A stretch of 64,000 bases of DNA from Vibrio porteresiae DSM 19223 (GTDB lineage Bacteria; Pseudomonadota; Gammaproteobacteria; Enterobacterales; Vibrionaceae). Under the pieces are notes generated by a model, which saw only the letters and a program-made list of their open reading frames with translations, had not been told where the DNA came from and ran no database searches. Made by a program: the position numbers and the translations under genes. The stretch covers positions 1,302,001-1,366,000 of the forward strand of contig NZ_AP024895.1 in assembly GCF_024347055.1 (NCBI RefSeq). The letters are read 5' to 3'. Within the stretch, counting starts at the first letter, position 1, and each line of letters opens with the position of its first letter. Positions 42,836-52,500 of this stretch are shown here, one piece after another.

Positions 42836-43787
42836 ATGCTTGTTGCAGGGCATCACGATAGCGTTGAATATGTTCCACGATCGGTTCCACCGTCATATGG
42901 GTGCGAATGTCGCGAAACAGCTCAGCCGCTTCAGGATAGGCTTGGCGTAAGTAAGCAAACCACTGTTTAACTCGATTAGGGTAGTATTTGCTCTTATCAC
43001 CCCGCACTTCGTATTCAGAATAACGCAGCAGCAGATCCACGACTTCTGGCCAGCTCATTGGCGTTTCGTTACGTTTGACCATATTGCCTAAGTTGGGAAT
43101 ATTGAACGCACCGCGACATACCATGAGCGAATCAACACCTGTGGTGGCAATACAATCTTGACCATCTTGGTAGTTCCAAATCTCGCCATTGGCGATAAGT
43201 GGAATGGAGGTCTTGCGACGAATTTCGTCGATATAGTGCCACTTAATTTCACTGGCTTTGTAACCTCCGGCTTTAGTTCGCGCGTGAACCGTGAGTTCAT
43301 CAGCGCCGCCTTGCACGACAGCATCAACAATCTCAAAGCAATCATCTGGGTTTTCCCAACCAAGGCGAATTTTGGCCGACACCGAAATCGCTGGATCGAC
43401 GGCTTTACGACACGCTTCAACCACCTGATAGATTTTCTCTGGGTTTTGCAGCATGGCCGCGCCGCCACAGCTGTTATTCACCATTTTGGCTGGGCAGCCA
43501 AAGTTGAGGTCGATGCCGTAAGCACCAAGGTTGGCAGCGCGTACTGCGTTTTCAGCCATCCATTCAGGGTCTTGACCAAGGAGTTGCACTTTAACGGGAA
43601 CGCCCGAACGGGTGCGCGAGCCAGTGAGTAGCTCAGGGCAGAGACGGTAAAAAAGATGGTCGGGTAATGGTTGACGAACCACGCGCACAAATTCGGTGAC
43701 ACAGAAATCATAGTCGTTGATTTCGGTCAGCATCTCGCGCATTAAGTGGTCTAAAACGCCCTCCATAGGGCCCAAAATGACTCGCAT
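42834..43787 (-). CDS. dusC: tRNA-dihydrouridine(16) synthase DusC
   Basis: Reduces uridine 16 in tRNA with an FMN cofactor. This is a 317-residue TIM-barrel protein from ATG 43787, close to E. coli DusC (315). Motifs are MRVILGPMEGV at the start, YGIDLNFGCPAKMVNNSCGGAAML with the catalytic Cys, SVSAKIRLGW and LTVHARTKAGGYK, and IANGEIW. Absence of the typical DusB C-terminus and the closing Dus helical domain support DusC. A longer frame to 43847 begins in the promoter area without a ribosome site. Confidence 0.9.
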   Translation of the reverse strand: MRVILGPMEGVLDHLMREMLTEINDYDFCVTEFVRVVRQPLPDHLFYRLCPELLTGSRTRSGVPVKVQLLGQDPEWMAENAVRAANLGAYGIDLNFGCPAKMVNNSCGGAAMLQNPEKIYQVVEACRKAVDPAISVSAKIRLGWENPDDCFEIVDAVVQGGADELTVHARTKAGGYKASEIKWHYIDEIRRKTSIPLIANGEIWNYQDGQDCIATTGVDSLMVCRGAFNIPNLGNMVKRNETPMSWPEVVDLLLRYSEYEVRGDKSKYYPNRVKQWFAYLRQAYPEAAELFRDIRTHMTVEPIVEHIQRYRDALQQA

Positions 43788-43963
43788 AGTAGTGATTGCC
43801 TTAATTTTCGGAGGCGAGATTGTAGAGTGCTCTTGAACAAATGTCACGAGTTGAGCAAAGCCTAACCAAGTGGAACGCAGATCGAAAGATTAACCTGCGA
43901 TCCAAGGAGCATCTTGAAGCCATTTCGGTATAATGCGCCAATTGATTTAGATTAGAGACCCCT

Positions 43964-44584
43964 ATGACATACGTACTGATTGATTTGCAAGAGTGTGACT
44001 CTCCTGTTTCACCGCTGTTTGTGGAAGGCCTAGTGCTGGCGGCTAACTTCACCACTCAACCACTTGATCCGAATCGTTGGTTAAACGAACTGTTTGAGCA
44101 AGTGGAAGGTGAATGGGTCAATCGTGTTCAAGCTCATCTGCAATGGCAATATCAGGCACTGAAAGCCAACCAATATCCGTTATTGGAGCTGATTTCTGCG
44201 CACGCTGATTCAGTTGAACAAGGTTTACAAGAGGTTGCATCAGGCTTTATGGCGTTGTGGCCAACCATCGAAGAACATTGGGCACAAGTTCATTGTACTG
44301 ATGGTGCGTTACGTATGTTACAAGCGCTACTGACCACGTTTATGTTGGCGCTGGATGAGCAAGAGACGCAAAACAGCATGCGTGAAGCGGGCATCGAAAA
44401 TCCACCTCAGCTGAGTGATTTTATTGATCAGCTTGATCTCATGGTGCAAGAAGTGGCGATGGCGGCAGATGAAGCCTTGTTAGGGGCCAAAGCACAAAGT
44501 GTGAACCCATTTAAAGAAGTGGGCCGTAATGATCCTTGCCCATGTGGCAGTGGCAAAAAATTCAAGCAGTGCTGTGCTCGTTAA
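43964..44584 (+). CDS. UPF0149 (YecA-like) protein with C-terminal SEC-C zinc motif
   Basis: This is a 206-residue cytosolic protein. The N-terminal 170 residues resemble the UPF0149/YgfB helical domain (FVEGLVLAANF near residue 20). The last 20 residues are a SEC-C motif with CxC and a CC pair (GRNDPCPCGSGKKFKQCC), which binds zinc in SecA. The motif often marks proteins that contact the ribosome or SecB-like partners. Specific function unknown. Confidence 0.85.
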   Translation: MTYVLIDLQECDSPVSPLFVEGLVLAANFTTQPLDPNRWLNELFEQVEGEWVNRVQAHLQWQYQALKANQYPLLELISAHADSVEQGLQEVASGFMALWPTIEEHWAQVHCTDGALRMLQALLTTFMLALDEQETQNSMREAGIENPPQLSDFIDQLDLMVQEVAMAADEALLGAKAQSVNPFKEVGRNDPCPCGSGKKFKQCCAR

Positions 44585-44700
44585 GGTTTGCTCTTTGGCG
44601 AATCGCTAGTGAAAACGCAATTTCGACATTACACTGACACGAACCATAAGAAAAATTTTTATAAGTTGGCTAACAAACCCTGTATTGGAGTAGAAATAGA

Positions 44701-45300
44701 ATGAATAAATGGCTTGCCTCTCTGGCATTTTGTAGCTTTTCCGTCCTGGCCGCACCGAAAGATGTGCTCAGTGAACGTTTGGCGTTGACCGATGGTTTCA
44801 GCGCGCAATTTCAACAGAAAGTGTTAAGTCCAGACGGTGAAGTCGTCGTTGATGGTAACGGCGTAGTGAACATCGCGCGTCCAAATCTATTCCGTTGGGA
44901 AACCAAAGCACCAGATGAAAATTTGTTGGTATCTGACGGCAAGACTCTATGGTACTACAGCCCATTTGTTGAGCAGGTGACGATTTACAACCCAGAACAA
45001 GCCACCGAGCAGACGCCATTTGTGCTGTTGACTCGCAATCGTAAAAGCGATTGGGATGCTTACAACGTTGAAGAAAAAGGCGATGTATTTACCCTTACGC
45101 CAACAGCGGTAGATAGCAACCAAGGTCAATTCCAGATTGATATCACCGCGAAAGGGGTGGTAAAAGGATTTAATGTGATTGAGCAAGACGGGCAAAAGAG
45201 TTTGTTCACTTTTACACAAGTGAAATTGGGTAAACCAAGTACCGATCTCTTTACCTTCAAAATCCCTAAAGGGGTTGAAGTTGATGATCAACGTCGCTGA
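44701..45300 (+). CDS. lolA: Outer-membrane lipoprotein carrier protein LolA
   Basis: This is the periplasmic chaperone that takes lipoproteins from LolCDE to LolB. 199 residues with a short Sec signal cleaved near VLA (residue 17). The mature half-barrel contains FSAQFQQKVLSPDG, the conserved RPNLFRWETKAP with the Arg/Trp pair, LWYYSPFVEQVTIYN and the late strand LFTFKIPKGVEV. rarA follows 36 bp downstream; this order is conserved in gammaproteobacteria. Confidence 0.94.
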   Translation: MNKWLASLAFCSFSVLAAPKDVLSERLALTDGFSAQFQQKVLSPDGEVVVDGNGVVNIARPNLFRWETKAPDENLLVSDGKTLWYYSPFVEQVTIYNPEQATEQTPFVLLTRNRKSDWDAYNVEEKGDVFTLTPTAVDSNQGQFQIDITAKGVVKGFNVIEQDGQKSLFTFTQVKLGKPSTDLFTFKIPKGVEVDDQRR

Positions 45301-45336
45301 GCTCACCCACTTACCCAAGTAAAGGGGACAGATTAG

Positions 45337-46686
45337 GTGAATAACTACAGTTTAGACTTTTCAGGGGACGAAGATTTTCGTCCCCTTGCTGCTCGTATGC
45401 GCCCACAAACGGTGGAGCAATACATTGGGCAGCAACACATTTTAGGCCCAGGTAAGCCTTTGCGCCGCGCACTCGAAGCGGGGCATGTTCATTCCATGAT
45501 TTTGTGGGGACCACCAGGCACAGGCAAAACCACGTTAGCTGAAGTGGCCGCGAACTACGCCAAAGCCGAAGTGGAACGTGTTTCTGCAGTGACCTCAGGC
45601 GTGAAAGAGATTCGTGCTGCGATCGATAAAGCGCGGGAGAATAAGCTCAGTGGTCGACGTACCATCTTGTTTGTTGACGAAGTCCATCGCTTTAACAAAT
45701 CTCAGCAAGACGCTTTTTTGCCCCATATCGAGGATGGCACGATTACCTTTATTGGGGCGACCACGGAAAACCCATCGTTTGAACTCAATAACGCATTGCT
45801 CTCTCGGGCAAGGGTGTACAAGTTAACCTCATTAAGTGCGGAAGAAATTGGTCAAGCCTTGCAACAGGCGATCAAGGACACCGCTCGAGGTTTAGGCAAT
45901 ACCCCTGCGCAATTTTACGATCAGGTTCTGGAACGTCTTGCCGAGCTGGTTAACGGTGATGCGCGCATGTCGCTCAATTACCTAGAGCTACTCTATGACA
46001 TGGCAGAGGAAGATGCGCAGGGAACCAAACAAATTACCTTACCGTTACTGGCTGAGGTAGCGGGTGAGAAGGTGTCACGCTTTGATAATAAAGGTGATAT
46101 TTGGTACGACCTGATTTCTGCAGTGCACAAATCGATTCGTGGTTCAAATCCAGATGGGGCTTTGTATTGGGCGGCACGGATGATCAATGCCGGCTGCGAT
46201 CCTCTGTATATTGCCAGACGCTTGCTGGCGATTGCCTCTGAAGATGTCGGCAATGCTGACCCGCGCGCAATGCAGGTGGCGCTTTCAGCGTGGGACTGTT
46301 TTCATCGTGTCGGCGCTTACGAAGGTACGCGCGCTATCGCACAAGCGATTGTCTATCTGGCGTGTGCCCCGAAAAGTAACGCGGTTTACACCGCGTGGAA
46401 ACAGGCGCTCAATGATGCGCAAAATCTTCCTGAATATGAAGTGCCCATTCATTTGCGTAATGCTCCGACTCGCTTGATGAAAGAGATGGGGTATGGAGAA
46501 GAGTATCGTTATGCGCATGATGAACCCGGTGCTTATGCGGCTGGTGAGCGCTATTTGCCACCAGAAATGACCGGAACGCGCTATTACCACCCGACAAATC
46601 GAGGCTTGGAGACCAAGATTGGTGAAAAGTTAGATTATCTGGCGGATTTAGACGCAAAAAGCCAACAAAAGCGCTATGAAAAATAG
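45337..46686 (+). CDS. rarA: Replication-associated recombination protein RarA (MgsA)
   Basis: This is an AAA+ ATPase acting at stalled replication forks. 449 residues; Walker A is GPPGTGKTT (about residue 50-58), Walker B is LFVDEVHRF, sensor 1 is GATTENPSF, and the C-terminal MgsA tetramerisation domain (about 260-440) contains HKSIRGSNPDGALYWAARM. It starts with GTG 45337 after AGGGGA. It sits between lolA and serS. Confidence 0.94.
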   Translation: MNNYSLDFSGDEDFRPLAARMRPQTVEQYIGQQHILGPGKPLRRALEAGHVHSMILWGPPGTGKTTLAEVAANYAKAEVERVSAVTSGVKEIRAAIDKARENKLSGRRTILFVDEVHRFNKSQQDAFLPHIEDGTITFIGATTENPSFELNNALLSRARVYKLTSLSAEEIGQALQQAIKDTARGLGNTPAQFYDQVLERLAELVNGDARMSLNYLELLYDMAEEDAQGTKQITLPLLAEVAGEKVSRFDNKGDIWYDLISAVHKSIRGSNPDGALYWAARMINAGCDPLYIARRLLAIASEDVGNADPRAMQVALSAWDCFHRVGAYEGTRAIAQAIVYLACAPKSNAVYTAWKQALNDAQNLPEYEVPIHLRNAPTRLMKEMGYGEEYRYAHDEPGAYAAGERYLPPEMTGTRYYHPTNRGLETKIGEKLDYLADLDAKSQQKRYEK

Positions 46687-46791
46687 TGGCTTTTCGTTAT
46701 CTTTGACAAAGTAAATTTCGACATGCATCTTGCTGGCTAAAAAGTGTGCAAGTGCATCTTTTCGTTAATCAAAAAAGGCATAGGATTAGCA

Positions 46792-48096
46792 ATGCTGGAT
46801 TCTAAATTACTTCGTGCTGAGCTGGATGAAACAGCAGCAAAATTGGCGCGTCGCGGCTTTAAGCTCGACGTTGAAACTATTCGTACACTTGAAGAAAAAC
46901 GTAAGTCCATTCAAGTCGAAGTTGAAAATTTACAATCCACGCGTAACTCCATCTCCAAACAAATTGGTCAGTTGATGTCTGCCGGCGATAAAGATGGCGC
47001 TGAAGAGATCAAAAAACAGGTCGGTACGCTAGGTGCTGATCTGGATGCGAAAAAAGCGGAATTGGTTGTGGTTCAAAAAGAACTCGACGATATCGCTTCA
47101 CGCATCCCTAATATCCCTGCGGATGAAGTACCGGATGGTAAAGACGAAAACGACAACGTAGAAGTATCACGTTGGGGTACACCAAAATCGTTTGATTTCG
47201 ACATTAAAGATCACGTTGACCTAGGCGAAATGGGCGACGGTATCGACTTTGCGAGTGCAACTAAATTAACAGGTGCTCGTTTTGTAGTAATGAAAGGCCA
47301 ATTTGCACGTCTACACCGTGCGATTGCACAGTTCATGTTGGATCTTCACACTGAACAACATGGTTACACTGAGCTATATGTTCCTTACTTAGTGAACGCA
47401 GATAGCTTGTACGGTACGGGTCAGCTACCAAAATTTGGTGCGGATCTTTACCACACTGAACCACTGACTGAAAAAGTCGATGACGAAGAGCTACGTCGCT
47501 TGTCATTGATCCCAACAGCAGAAGTTCCAGTAACTAACCTGGTTCGTGACGAGATTCTTGAAGAAGACCAACTGCCACTAAAAATGACGGCGCACACACC
47601 ATGTTTCCGCTCTGAAGCGGGTTCTTACGGTCGTGATACTCGTGGTTTGATTCGTATGCACCAATTCGACAAAGTTGAACTTGTGCAAATCACCAAACCA
47701 GAAGACTCAATGAACGCCCTTGAAGAGCTTACTGGTCACGCTGAGAAAGTTCTGCAACTGCTAGGTCTTCCTTACCGTAAAGTGGTGCTATGTACTGGTG
47801 ATATGGGCTTTGGCTCTTGCAAAACGTACGACTTGGAAGTGTGGGTACCAGCGCAAAACACTTACCGTGAAATCTCTTCATGTTCAAACATGTGGGATTT
47901 CCAAGCACGTCGTATGCAAGCTCGTTTCCGTCGTAAAGGCGGTAAACCTGAACTGCTTCATACATTGAACGGTTCTGGTCTAGCGGTCGGTCGTACCATG
48001 GTAGCGATTTTGGAAAACTACCAACAAGCGGATGGCCGTATCGAAGTCCCAGCTGTGCTACAAAAATACATGAACGGCATGACTCACATCGGTTAA
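46792..48096 (+). CDS. serS: Seryl-tRNA synthetase
   Basis: Charges tRNA-Ser. 434 residues from ATG 46792 (MLDSKLLRAELDETA is the standard opening, and AGGATTAG precedes it). An in-frame ATG at 46744 would add 16 residues. The N-terminal coiled-coil arm spans about 30-105. The class II core shows motif 2 (FRSEAGSYGRDTRGLIRMHQFDKVELV) and motif 3 (LNGSGLAVGRTMVAILENYQ). Confidence 0.96.
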   Translation: MLDSKLLRAELDETAAKLARRGFKLDVETIRTLEEKRKSIQVEVENLQSTRNSISKQIGQLMSAGDKDGAEEIKKQVGTLGADLDAKKAELVVVQKELDDIASRIPNIPADEVPDGKDENDNVEVSRWGTPKSFDFDIKDHVDLGEMGDGIDFASATKLTGARFVVMKGQFARLHRAIAQFMLDLHTEQHGYTELYVPYLVNADSLYGTGQLPKFGADLYHTEPLTEKVDDEELRRLSLIPTAEVPVTNLVRDEILEEDQLPLKMTAHTPCFRSEAGSYGRDTRGLIRMHQFDKVELVQITKPEDSMNALEELTGHAEKVLQLLGLPYRKVVLCTGDMGFGSCKTYDLEVWVPAQNTYREISSCSNMWDFQARRMQARFRRKGGKPELLHTLNGSGLAVGRTMVAILENYQQADGRIEVPAVLQKYMNGMTHIG

Positions 48097-48402
48097 TCCG
48101 TTTCGAGTTACTGTTATAAGCCGACCTTTGGGTCGGCTTTTCTTTTGGCTGCAATATTATGTTTAACCCTTTTTAATTATGTGATGCAGCTTCCAATTTA
48201 AACTGATCCGACATCTCTGAATATTTACCTCCATTGAGGTATTTCTCTCTCTTCGCTTCCCAATCATATTTAAACCGCTCTGCATGCAGGTGGTTCTATC
48301 ATCTTATACCTATACTCAATCCATCGAACTTTTTGCTGATGAGCGTTTGTTGTCTATCCATTGATTAAGCAGACCATCTCAGGGAGCTTTATTACTTCTG
48401 TT
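48097..48402. other. Intergenic region between serS and nasA
   Basis: These 306 bases hold the serS terminator (48118-48147) and the promoter region of nasA. I see no NtrC or NasR-type site with confidence. Confidence 0.45.
48118..48147 (+). terminator. Terminator after serS
   Basis: AAGCCGACC-TTTG-GGTCGGCTT is followed by TTCTTTT. This is a strong intrinsic terminator 21 bp after the serS stop. Confidence 0.9.
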
Positions 48403-51063
48403 ATGCCGAAAAATACGACGAAAACGACTTGCCCCTATTGTGGAGTTGGGTGCGGAATTGAAGTCAGACCCTCTGAAATAGTGGGGGACGAAAAGCATCC
48501 TGCGAATCGGGGAATGTTATGCAGCAAAGGCGCCGCTTTGTCTGAGAGCATGAAAATGCCTCAACGTCTACTCGTGCCTTCGATACAAGGTATGGAGGTC
48601 ACTTGGGATCAAGTGACCGATGAGATTGCTGAACGCATTTTTTCCGCCATCGCCCAATATGGTCCTGATTCGGTGGCGATGTATTTGTCTGGGCAGCTGC
48701 TCACCGAAGATTATTATGTGGCCAATAAACTGATGAAAGGGTTTATTGGCACCTCCAATATTGAGACCAATACGCGGCTTTGCATGATGTCAGCGGTCTC
48801 TGCGCATATTCGCGCTTTCGGCGAAGACGTCGTACCCATGAGTTACGCCGATATTGAACAGACCGAATTGATTGTATTGGTGGGCGCAAACAGTGCGTGG
48901 ACTCATCCGGTACTGTTTCGACGCATTGAACAAGCGCGAGAAAACAACCCTAATCTCAAGCTGGTGGTGATTGACCCAAGAACCACCGTCACGTCCAAAT
49001 TGGCAGATCTTCACCTGCAGATTGAAAATGAAGGTGATACGCTGCTGTTTCACGGGCTACTGCGTTATTTGATTGATAACCGCGCGGTGGATATGAAATT
49101 CATCAAAGAGTCGACGGAAGGCTTTGGTGATGTTTGGAATTATCTGCAAGAAGTGAAATATCAACTGCATGCGATAGGTGAGCGCCTAAATGTAGATTGG
49201 CAGGATTTACGCAAGTTTTATGACTGGTTTATGACCAGTCTGTCCGCCATTACCATGTTTGGTCAAGGGGTGAACCAATCTGCTTATGGAGTTGACAAAG
49301 GAAATGCGATCATCAATTGCCATTTGGCTTCGGGCAAAATTGGTAAGCCGGGTAGCGGTCCCTTCTCGCTGACGGGCCAACCCAACGCCATGGGGGGGCG
49401 TGAAGTAGGAGCACTTTCATCGCAACTGGCGATTCACCGTGGGTTTGATCCACAGTCTACGCGCATGGTGCAAGATTATTGGCAGTCACCCGTTATCACC
49501 AATCGTCCTGGCTTAAAAGCGGTCGATATTTTTCGTGCTATTGATGCTGGGCAGATCAAAGTGCTATGGATAGTCGGAACCAACCCGATTATCTCGATGC
49601 CTGATAGCGATAAAATTCGACAGACGCTCGACCATTGTTCTTGCGTGATTGTCTCCGATATCAGTGCGCAAAGTGATGTTATTGACTATGCGGACATTAT
49701 TTTGCCTGCTGCAGGATGGGGGGAAAAACGAGGTATGGTGACCAACGCAGAGCGTGTCATTTCACGACAGCGTGCGTTTGCCAATGCCCCCGGTCAAGCC
49801 AAGCCCGATTGGTGGATTCTAAGTCAAGTGGGTGAGCGTTTGTGTAATTTACTCTCTATCCCCAATGGTTTTGAATTTAAAAATGAAGCGGCAATTTTCC
49901 GTGAATACGTTGGCATGACGGCACTCAATGACAATAGTCCTTATCTCTTTTCGCTATCCAAATTAGCGGGTATTACCGATTCTCAATACTCCAATTGGCA
50001 GCCTAGACAGTGGCCATTTGATGGAAGAAGACCGTTTGCCAATGGCTATTTTTCCACGCCCGATGGGCGCGCCAATTTTGTTTGGGGCGAACCTATGGAT
50101 GCCAATGCCGACCATTGGTGGATGAACTCAGGACGCATTCGTGATCAGTGGCACAGCATGACCCGCACGGGTCATATTCATCGGTTATCGGGTTATGAGG
50201 TCGAGCCAACCGTCTATATGAACAGCATTAGTTTGGCCAAGTTGTTTTTATCACCGGGACGTCTTGCAGCCATTCGGCGCGATAAATACTCCAAACCGGT
50301 CTACGCTAAGGTGGCTGTTGATGATGGGTTGCCCGGCAAACAGCTCTTTATGTCGATACATTGGTCGAAACTGTATGGTGGCGCGTCAAATGTTAACCGG
50401 ATTATTGGTGCTCAGGTAGATGAGCTCTCGGGGCAACCCGCCTTTAAATCTTGGCCGGTTGAGATAGAGGCGGTCGAGATGAACACGTATGGCTTGTACA
50501 TCGGTCCACGCAGGCCGCTTCCTGCGACCGATTATCGTGCTTATCAGCAAGATAAAGAGGTCGGTATTTGGCGTTTTGCTGCCTTGAGCAGTCTTACTCG
50601 TGATGACTTCCCTTTGGTCAAAGGCGAAAAGATTTTACGCTGGGAGCTGGAAGAGGGCTGGATGATGGTAATCGTTGATCGCGATTCACCGCAGAGTTTA
50701 CTGCGTGTAGTGGGCTTTCTAGCGGTCGGTAATACCCCTATTGAGATTGATTATTTGCAAGTTCTCGCACTAATGGACGAACCGTTAGAGCTTGAACCGC
50801 TGCTCGCGGTCGCCAGTTCAAAGGCGCGTAGTCAACTGATTTGCAGTTGCCATCAGGTAACGGATCAGCACATTTATGATGCGATGAATGATGATGAGTC
50901 AGTCTCTTTAAACGAGTTGCAAGCCAAATTGAAATGTGGCACTCATTGTGGCTCTTGCGTGATGGACATAAAAAGCTTGCTGATGTCGGCAAGTGAAGAT
51001 GAATTCTTGCTCGATCCGACGCCAAGTGCCGCTCCTCATAAAGGACCATCGCTGCACAAATAG
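48403..51063 (+). CDS. nasA: Assimilatory nitrate reductase catalytic subunit
   Basis: Reduces nitrate to nitrite in the cytosol for nitrogen assimilation. 886 residues from ATG 48403; a frame opening at TTG 48361 is less likely, though AGGGAG is about 16 bp from the ATG, a poor distance. There is no Tat signal. Cys10, Cys13, Cys17 and Cys40 bind a 4Fe-4S cluster (CPYCGVGC). The molybdopterin oxidoreductase core follows, including VNQSAYGVDKGNAIINCHLA and GQPNAMGGREVGALS, then the dinucleotide-binding domain (about 650-770). A C-terminal BFD-like [2Fe-2S] domain (CSCHQVTD with CGTHCGSC) resembles that of Klebsiella NasA. No reductase (nasB) or nirBD gene is adjacent. Confidence 0.9.
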   Translation: MPKNTTKTTCPYCGVGCGIEVRPSEIVGDEKHPANRGMLCSKGAALSESMKMPQRLLVPSIQGMEVTWDQVTDEIAERIFSAIAQYGPDSVAMYLSGQLLTEDYYVANKLMKGFIGTSNIETNTRLCMMSAVSAHIRAFGEDVVPMSYADIEQTELIVLVGANSAWTHPVLFRRIEQARENNPNLKLVVIDPRTTVTSKLADLHLQIENEGDTLLFHGLLRYLIDNRAVDMKFIKESTEGFGDVWNYLQEVKYQLHAIGERLNVDWQDLRKFYDWFMTSLSAITMFGQGVNQSAYGVDKGNAIINCHLASGKIGKPGSGPFSLTGQPNAMGGREVGALSSQLAIHRGFDPQSTRMVQDYWQSPVITNRPGLKAVDIFRAIDAGQIKVLWIVGTNPIISMPDSDKIRQTLDHCSCVIVSDISAQSDVIDYADIILPAAGWGEKRGMVTNAERVISRQRAFANAPGQAKPDWWILSQVGERLCNLLSIPNGFEFKNEAAIFREYVGMTALNDNSPYLFSLSKLAGITDSQYSNWQPRQWPFDGRRPFANGYFSTPDGRANFVWGEPMDANADHWWMNSGRIRDQWHSMTRTGHIHRLSGYEVEPTVYMNSISLAKLFLSPGRLAAIRRDKYSKPVYAKVAVDDGLPGKQLFMSIHWSKLYGGASNVNRIIGAQVDELSGQPAFKSWPVEIEAVEMNTYGLYIGPRRPLPATDYRAYQQDKEVGIWRFAALSSLTRDDFPLVKGEKILRWELEEGWMMVIVDRDSPQSLLRVVGFLAVGNTPIEIDYLQVLALMDEPLELEPLLAVASSKARSQLICSCHQVTDQHIYDAMNDDESVSLNELQAKLKCGTHCGSCVMDIKSLLMSASEDEFLLDPTPSAAPHKGPSLHK

Positions 51064-51430
51064 AGGGCAGTGATGAATCACGGTGCGGCCATGAACGCTT
51101 AACATCAGCTGTTTTGTTAATGGAGCGGAGGGTTTTGTGTCGCTCTCTTATTCTGGCATATGATTTGCTTCGTCATAAGTGATTAAAGATAACTTGTTAT
51201 TAAAAGGCGTCTGATTCTTTTGAGTCAGGCGCCTTTTTATTGCTCAATTCACCTATGTTTAAATCAAGAATGAGTAAAAAAGAGCGCGAAATTACCTGCC
51301 AGTGCAGAAAAACACCTCAATTAGGGCTTAATCGTGTGATTAGCGATTGATTCACGTTCAATTAGTGGTAAAACAATGGCATAGATAGGAACATCCGTGC
51401 GTTGTGTGCGGGTAATCAGTTGAGGAAGTC
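51064..51430. other. Intergenic region between nasA and the TrpD2-like gene
   Basis: These 367 bases hold a terminator at 51202-51238 and the upstream region of the next gene. No gene is supported. Confidence 0.45.
51202..51238 (+). terminator. Terminator after nasA
   Basis: AAAAGGCG (51202-51209) pairs with CGCCTTTT across an inner CTGA/TCAG stem and is followed by TTTA. It lies 140 bp after the nasA stop, so nasA and the next gene are probably separate units. Confidence 0.8.
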
Positions 51431-52393
51431 ATGAGTATCATATTGGAGTGTATTCGCACGGTGGGGCGAGGCGAGCGCGGCAGAGCACCACTAAGCTACG
51501 AGCAAGCGTTTCGAGTAATGACCGAATATCTAAATGGCGAAGTGGGTGACGACCAAATGGCCATGTTATTGATGTTGATTCGAGTCCAAAATGAAACTCA
51601 GCAAGAGATCGCTGGATTTGTACGAGCTTTCCAAGCATTGATTCCGCAACTGAGTTGCGACATGGATTGGCCACTATATGCAGGTAAGCGCGCCTCGGCA
51701 GGCAAACCATGGCATTTGCTGGCCGCCCGCTTATTAGCGGATCACGGTCTGTCCGTGTTGCTGCATGGCTATCACGATCCTGAGGCGGGTCGCGAGCACG
51801 CAGAAGATTACCTAGCTGCGTTTGATATTCCAATCGTGGACTCGTTAGAGAAAGCCCACACAGCGTTATCTGCCGGTAAGATTGCTTATTTGCCGTTGCA
51901 CGCTTTTGCTCCTCAAGCACAAAAAATGTTGGCGTGGAAAAATCGCTATGGGTTACGTACGCCAATCAATACGGTGGTGCGAGCCTTAAATCCCGGTGGT
52001 GGTCGATTTGGGGTACGAGGCAGTTTCCATCCGGGTTTCCAAAAACTGCATGCGGAAATTGAGTATGAAGTAGGTAAAACTGCCCATGCGGTGATTTCGT
52101 TCAAAGGTCAATCTGGGGAATCAGAATATAACCCTAAAGTGAGCCAAACCGTGTGGCTAAGCACACCAGATGGGGTGCAGGAACATTATTGGTCATCTTG
52201 TTACCAAGAAGAGGTGGTGACACTAGACACTTGTCCGATGGGAACGCCAGACACAGATAAAGTGATGATGGCCAACAGCGTGATTGCAACGATGGCTGCA
52301 GTGCTGTTCACACGTGAGCAAGATTGGGCCAAAGCGCTAGCAACGGCGAATGGCTATTGGCAAGAGTACGTCCAAAAAGCCCATCGCGCATAA
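51431..52393 (+). CDS. TrpD2/YbiB-like protein (anthranilate phosphoribosyltransferase fold)
   Basis: A 320-residue protein with the nucleoside phosphorylase/phosphoribosyltransferase type II fold. The N-terminal helical domain (LSYEQAFRVMTEYLNGEVGDDQMAMLLMLIRVQNET) matches TrpD and YbiB. The GTGGD phosphate loop of true TrpD is not visible; the equivalent region reads GKRASAGKPWHLLAAR. So an anthranilate activity is unlikely. E. coli YbiB binds nucleic acids. Its neighbourhood with nasA recalls nitrate-assimilation clusters that carry such a gene (inference). RBS GAGGAAG before ATG 51431. Confidence 0.8.
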   Translation: MSIILECIRTVGRGERGRAPLSYEQAFRVMTEYLNGEVGDDQMAMLLMLIRVQNETQQEIAGFVRAFQALIPQLSCDMDWPLYAGKRASAGKPWHLLAARLLADHGLSVLLHGYHDPEAGREHAEDYLAAFDIPIVDSLEKAHTALSAGKIAYLPLHAFAPQAQKMLAWKNRYGLRTPINTVVRALNPGGGRFGVRGSFHPGFQKLHAEIEYEVGKTAHAVISFKGQSGESEYNPKVSQTVWLSTPDGVQEHYWSSCYQEEVVTLDTCPMGTPDTDKVMMANSVIATMAAVLFTREQDWAKALATANGYWQEYVQKAHRA

Positions 52394-52426
52394 TCGCACG
52401 AGGTGAGGCCAGTTTACCCCAATGAG

Positions 52427-52455
52427 AAAAGGAGATCGTCAACCGATCTCCTTTT
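52427..52455. terminator. Bidirectional terminator between the TrpD2-like gene and bioA
   Basis: AAAAGGAGATCG and CGATCTCCTTTT form a perfect 12-bp stem around TCAAC. It can stop both convergent transcripts. Confidence 0.9.
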
Positions 52456-52480
52456 GCATTGTTTTCTTTTGCATTGTTTT
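52451..52480. repeat. 15-bp perfect tandem duplication
   Basis: CTTTTGCATTGTTTT occurs twice without a gap, starting in the terminator's 3' arm and ending 21 bp from the bioA stop. It probably arose by slippage. Confidence 0.85.
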
Positions 52481-52500
52481 CGTTTGCGCGACGTTTGCTT

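Noticed and set aside
51431..52393. A second trpD (tryptophan synthesis)
   Set aside because: The PRPP-binding GTGGD loop is not visible and no trp genes are nearby. YbiB/TrpD2-like is the better description.
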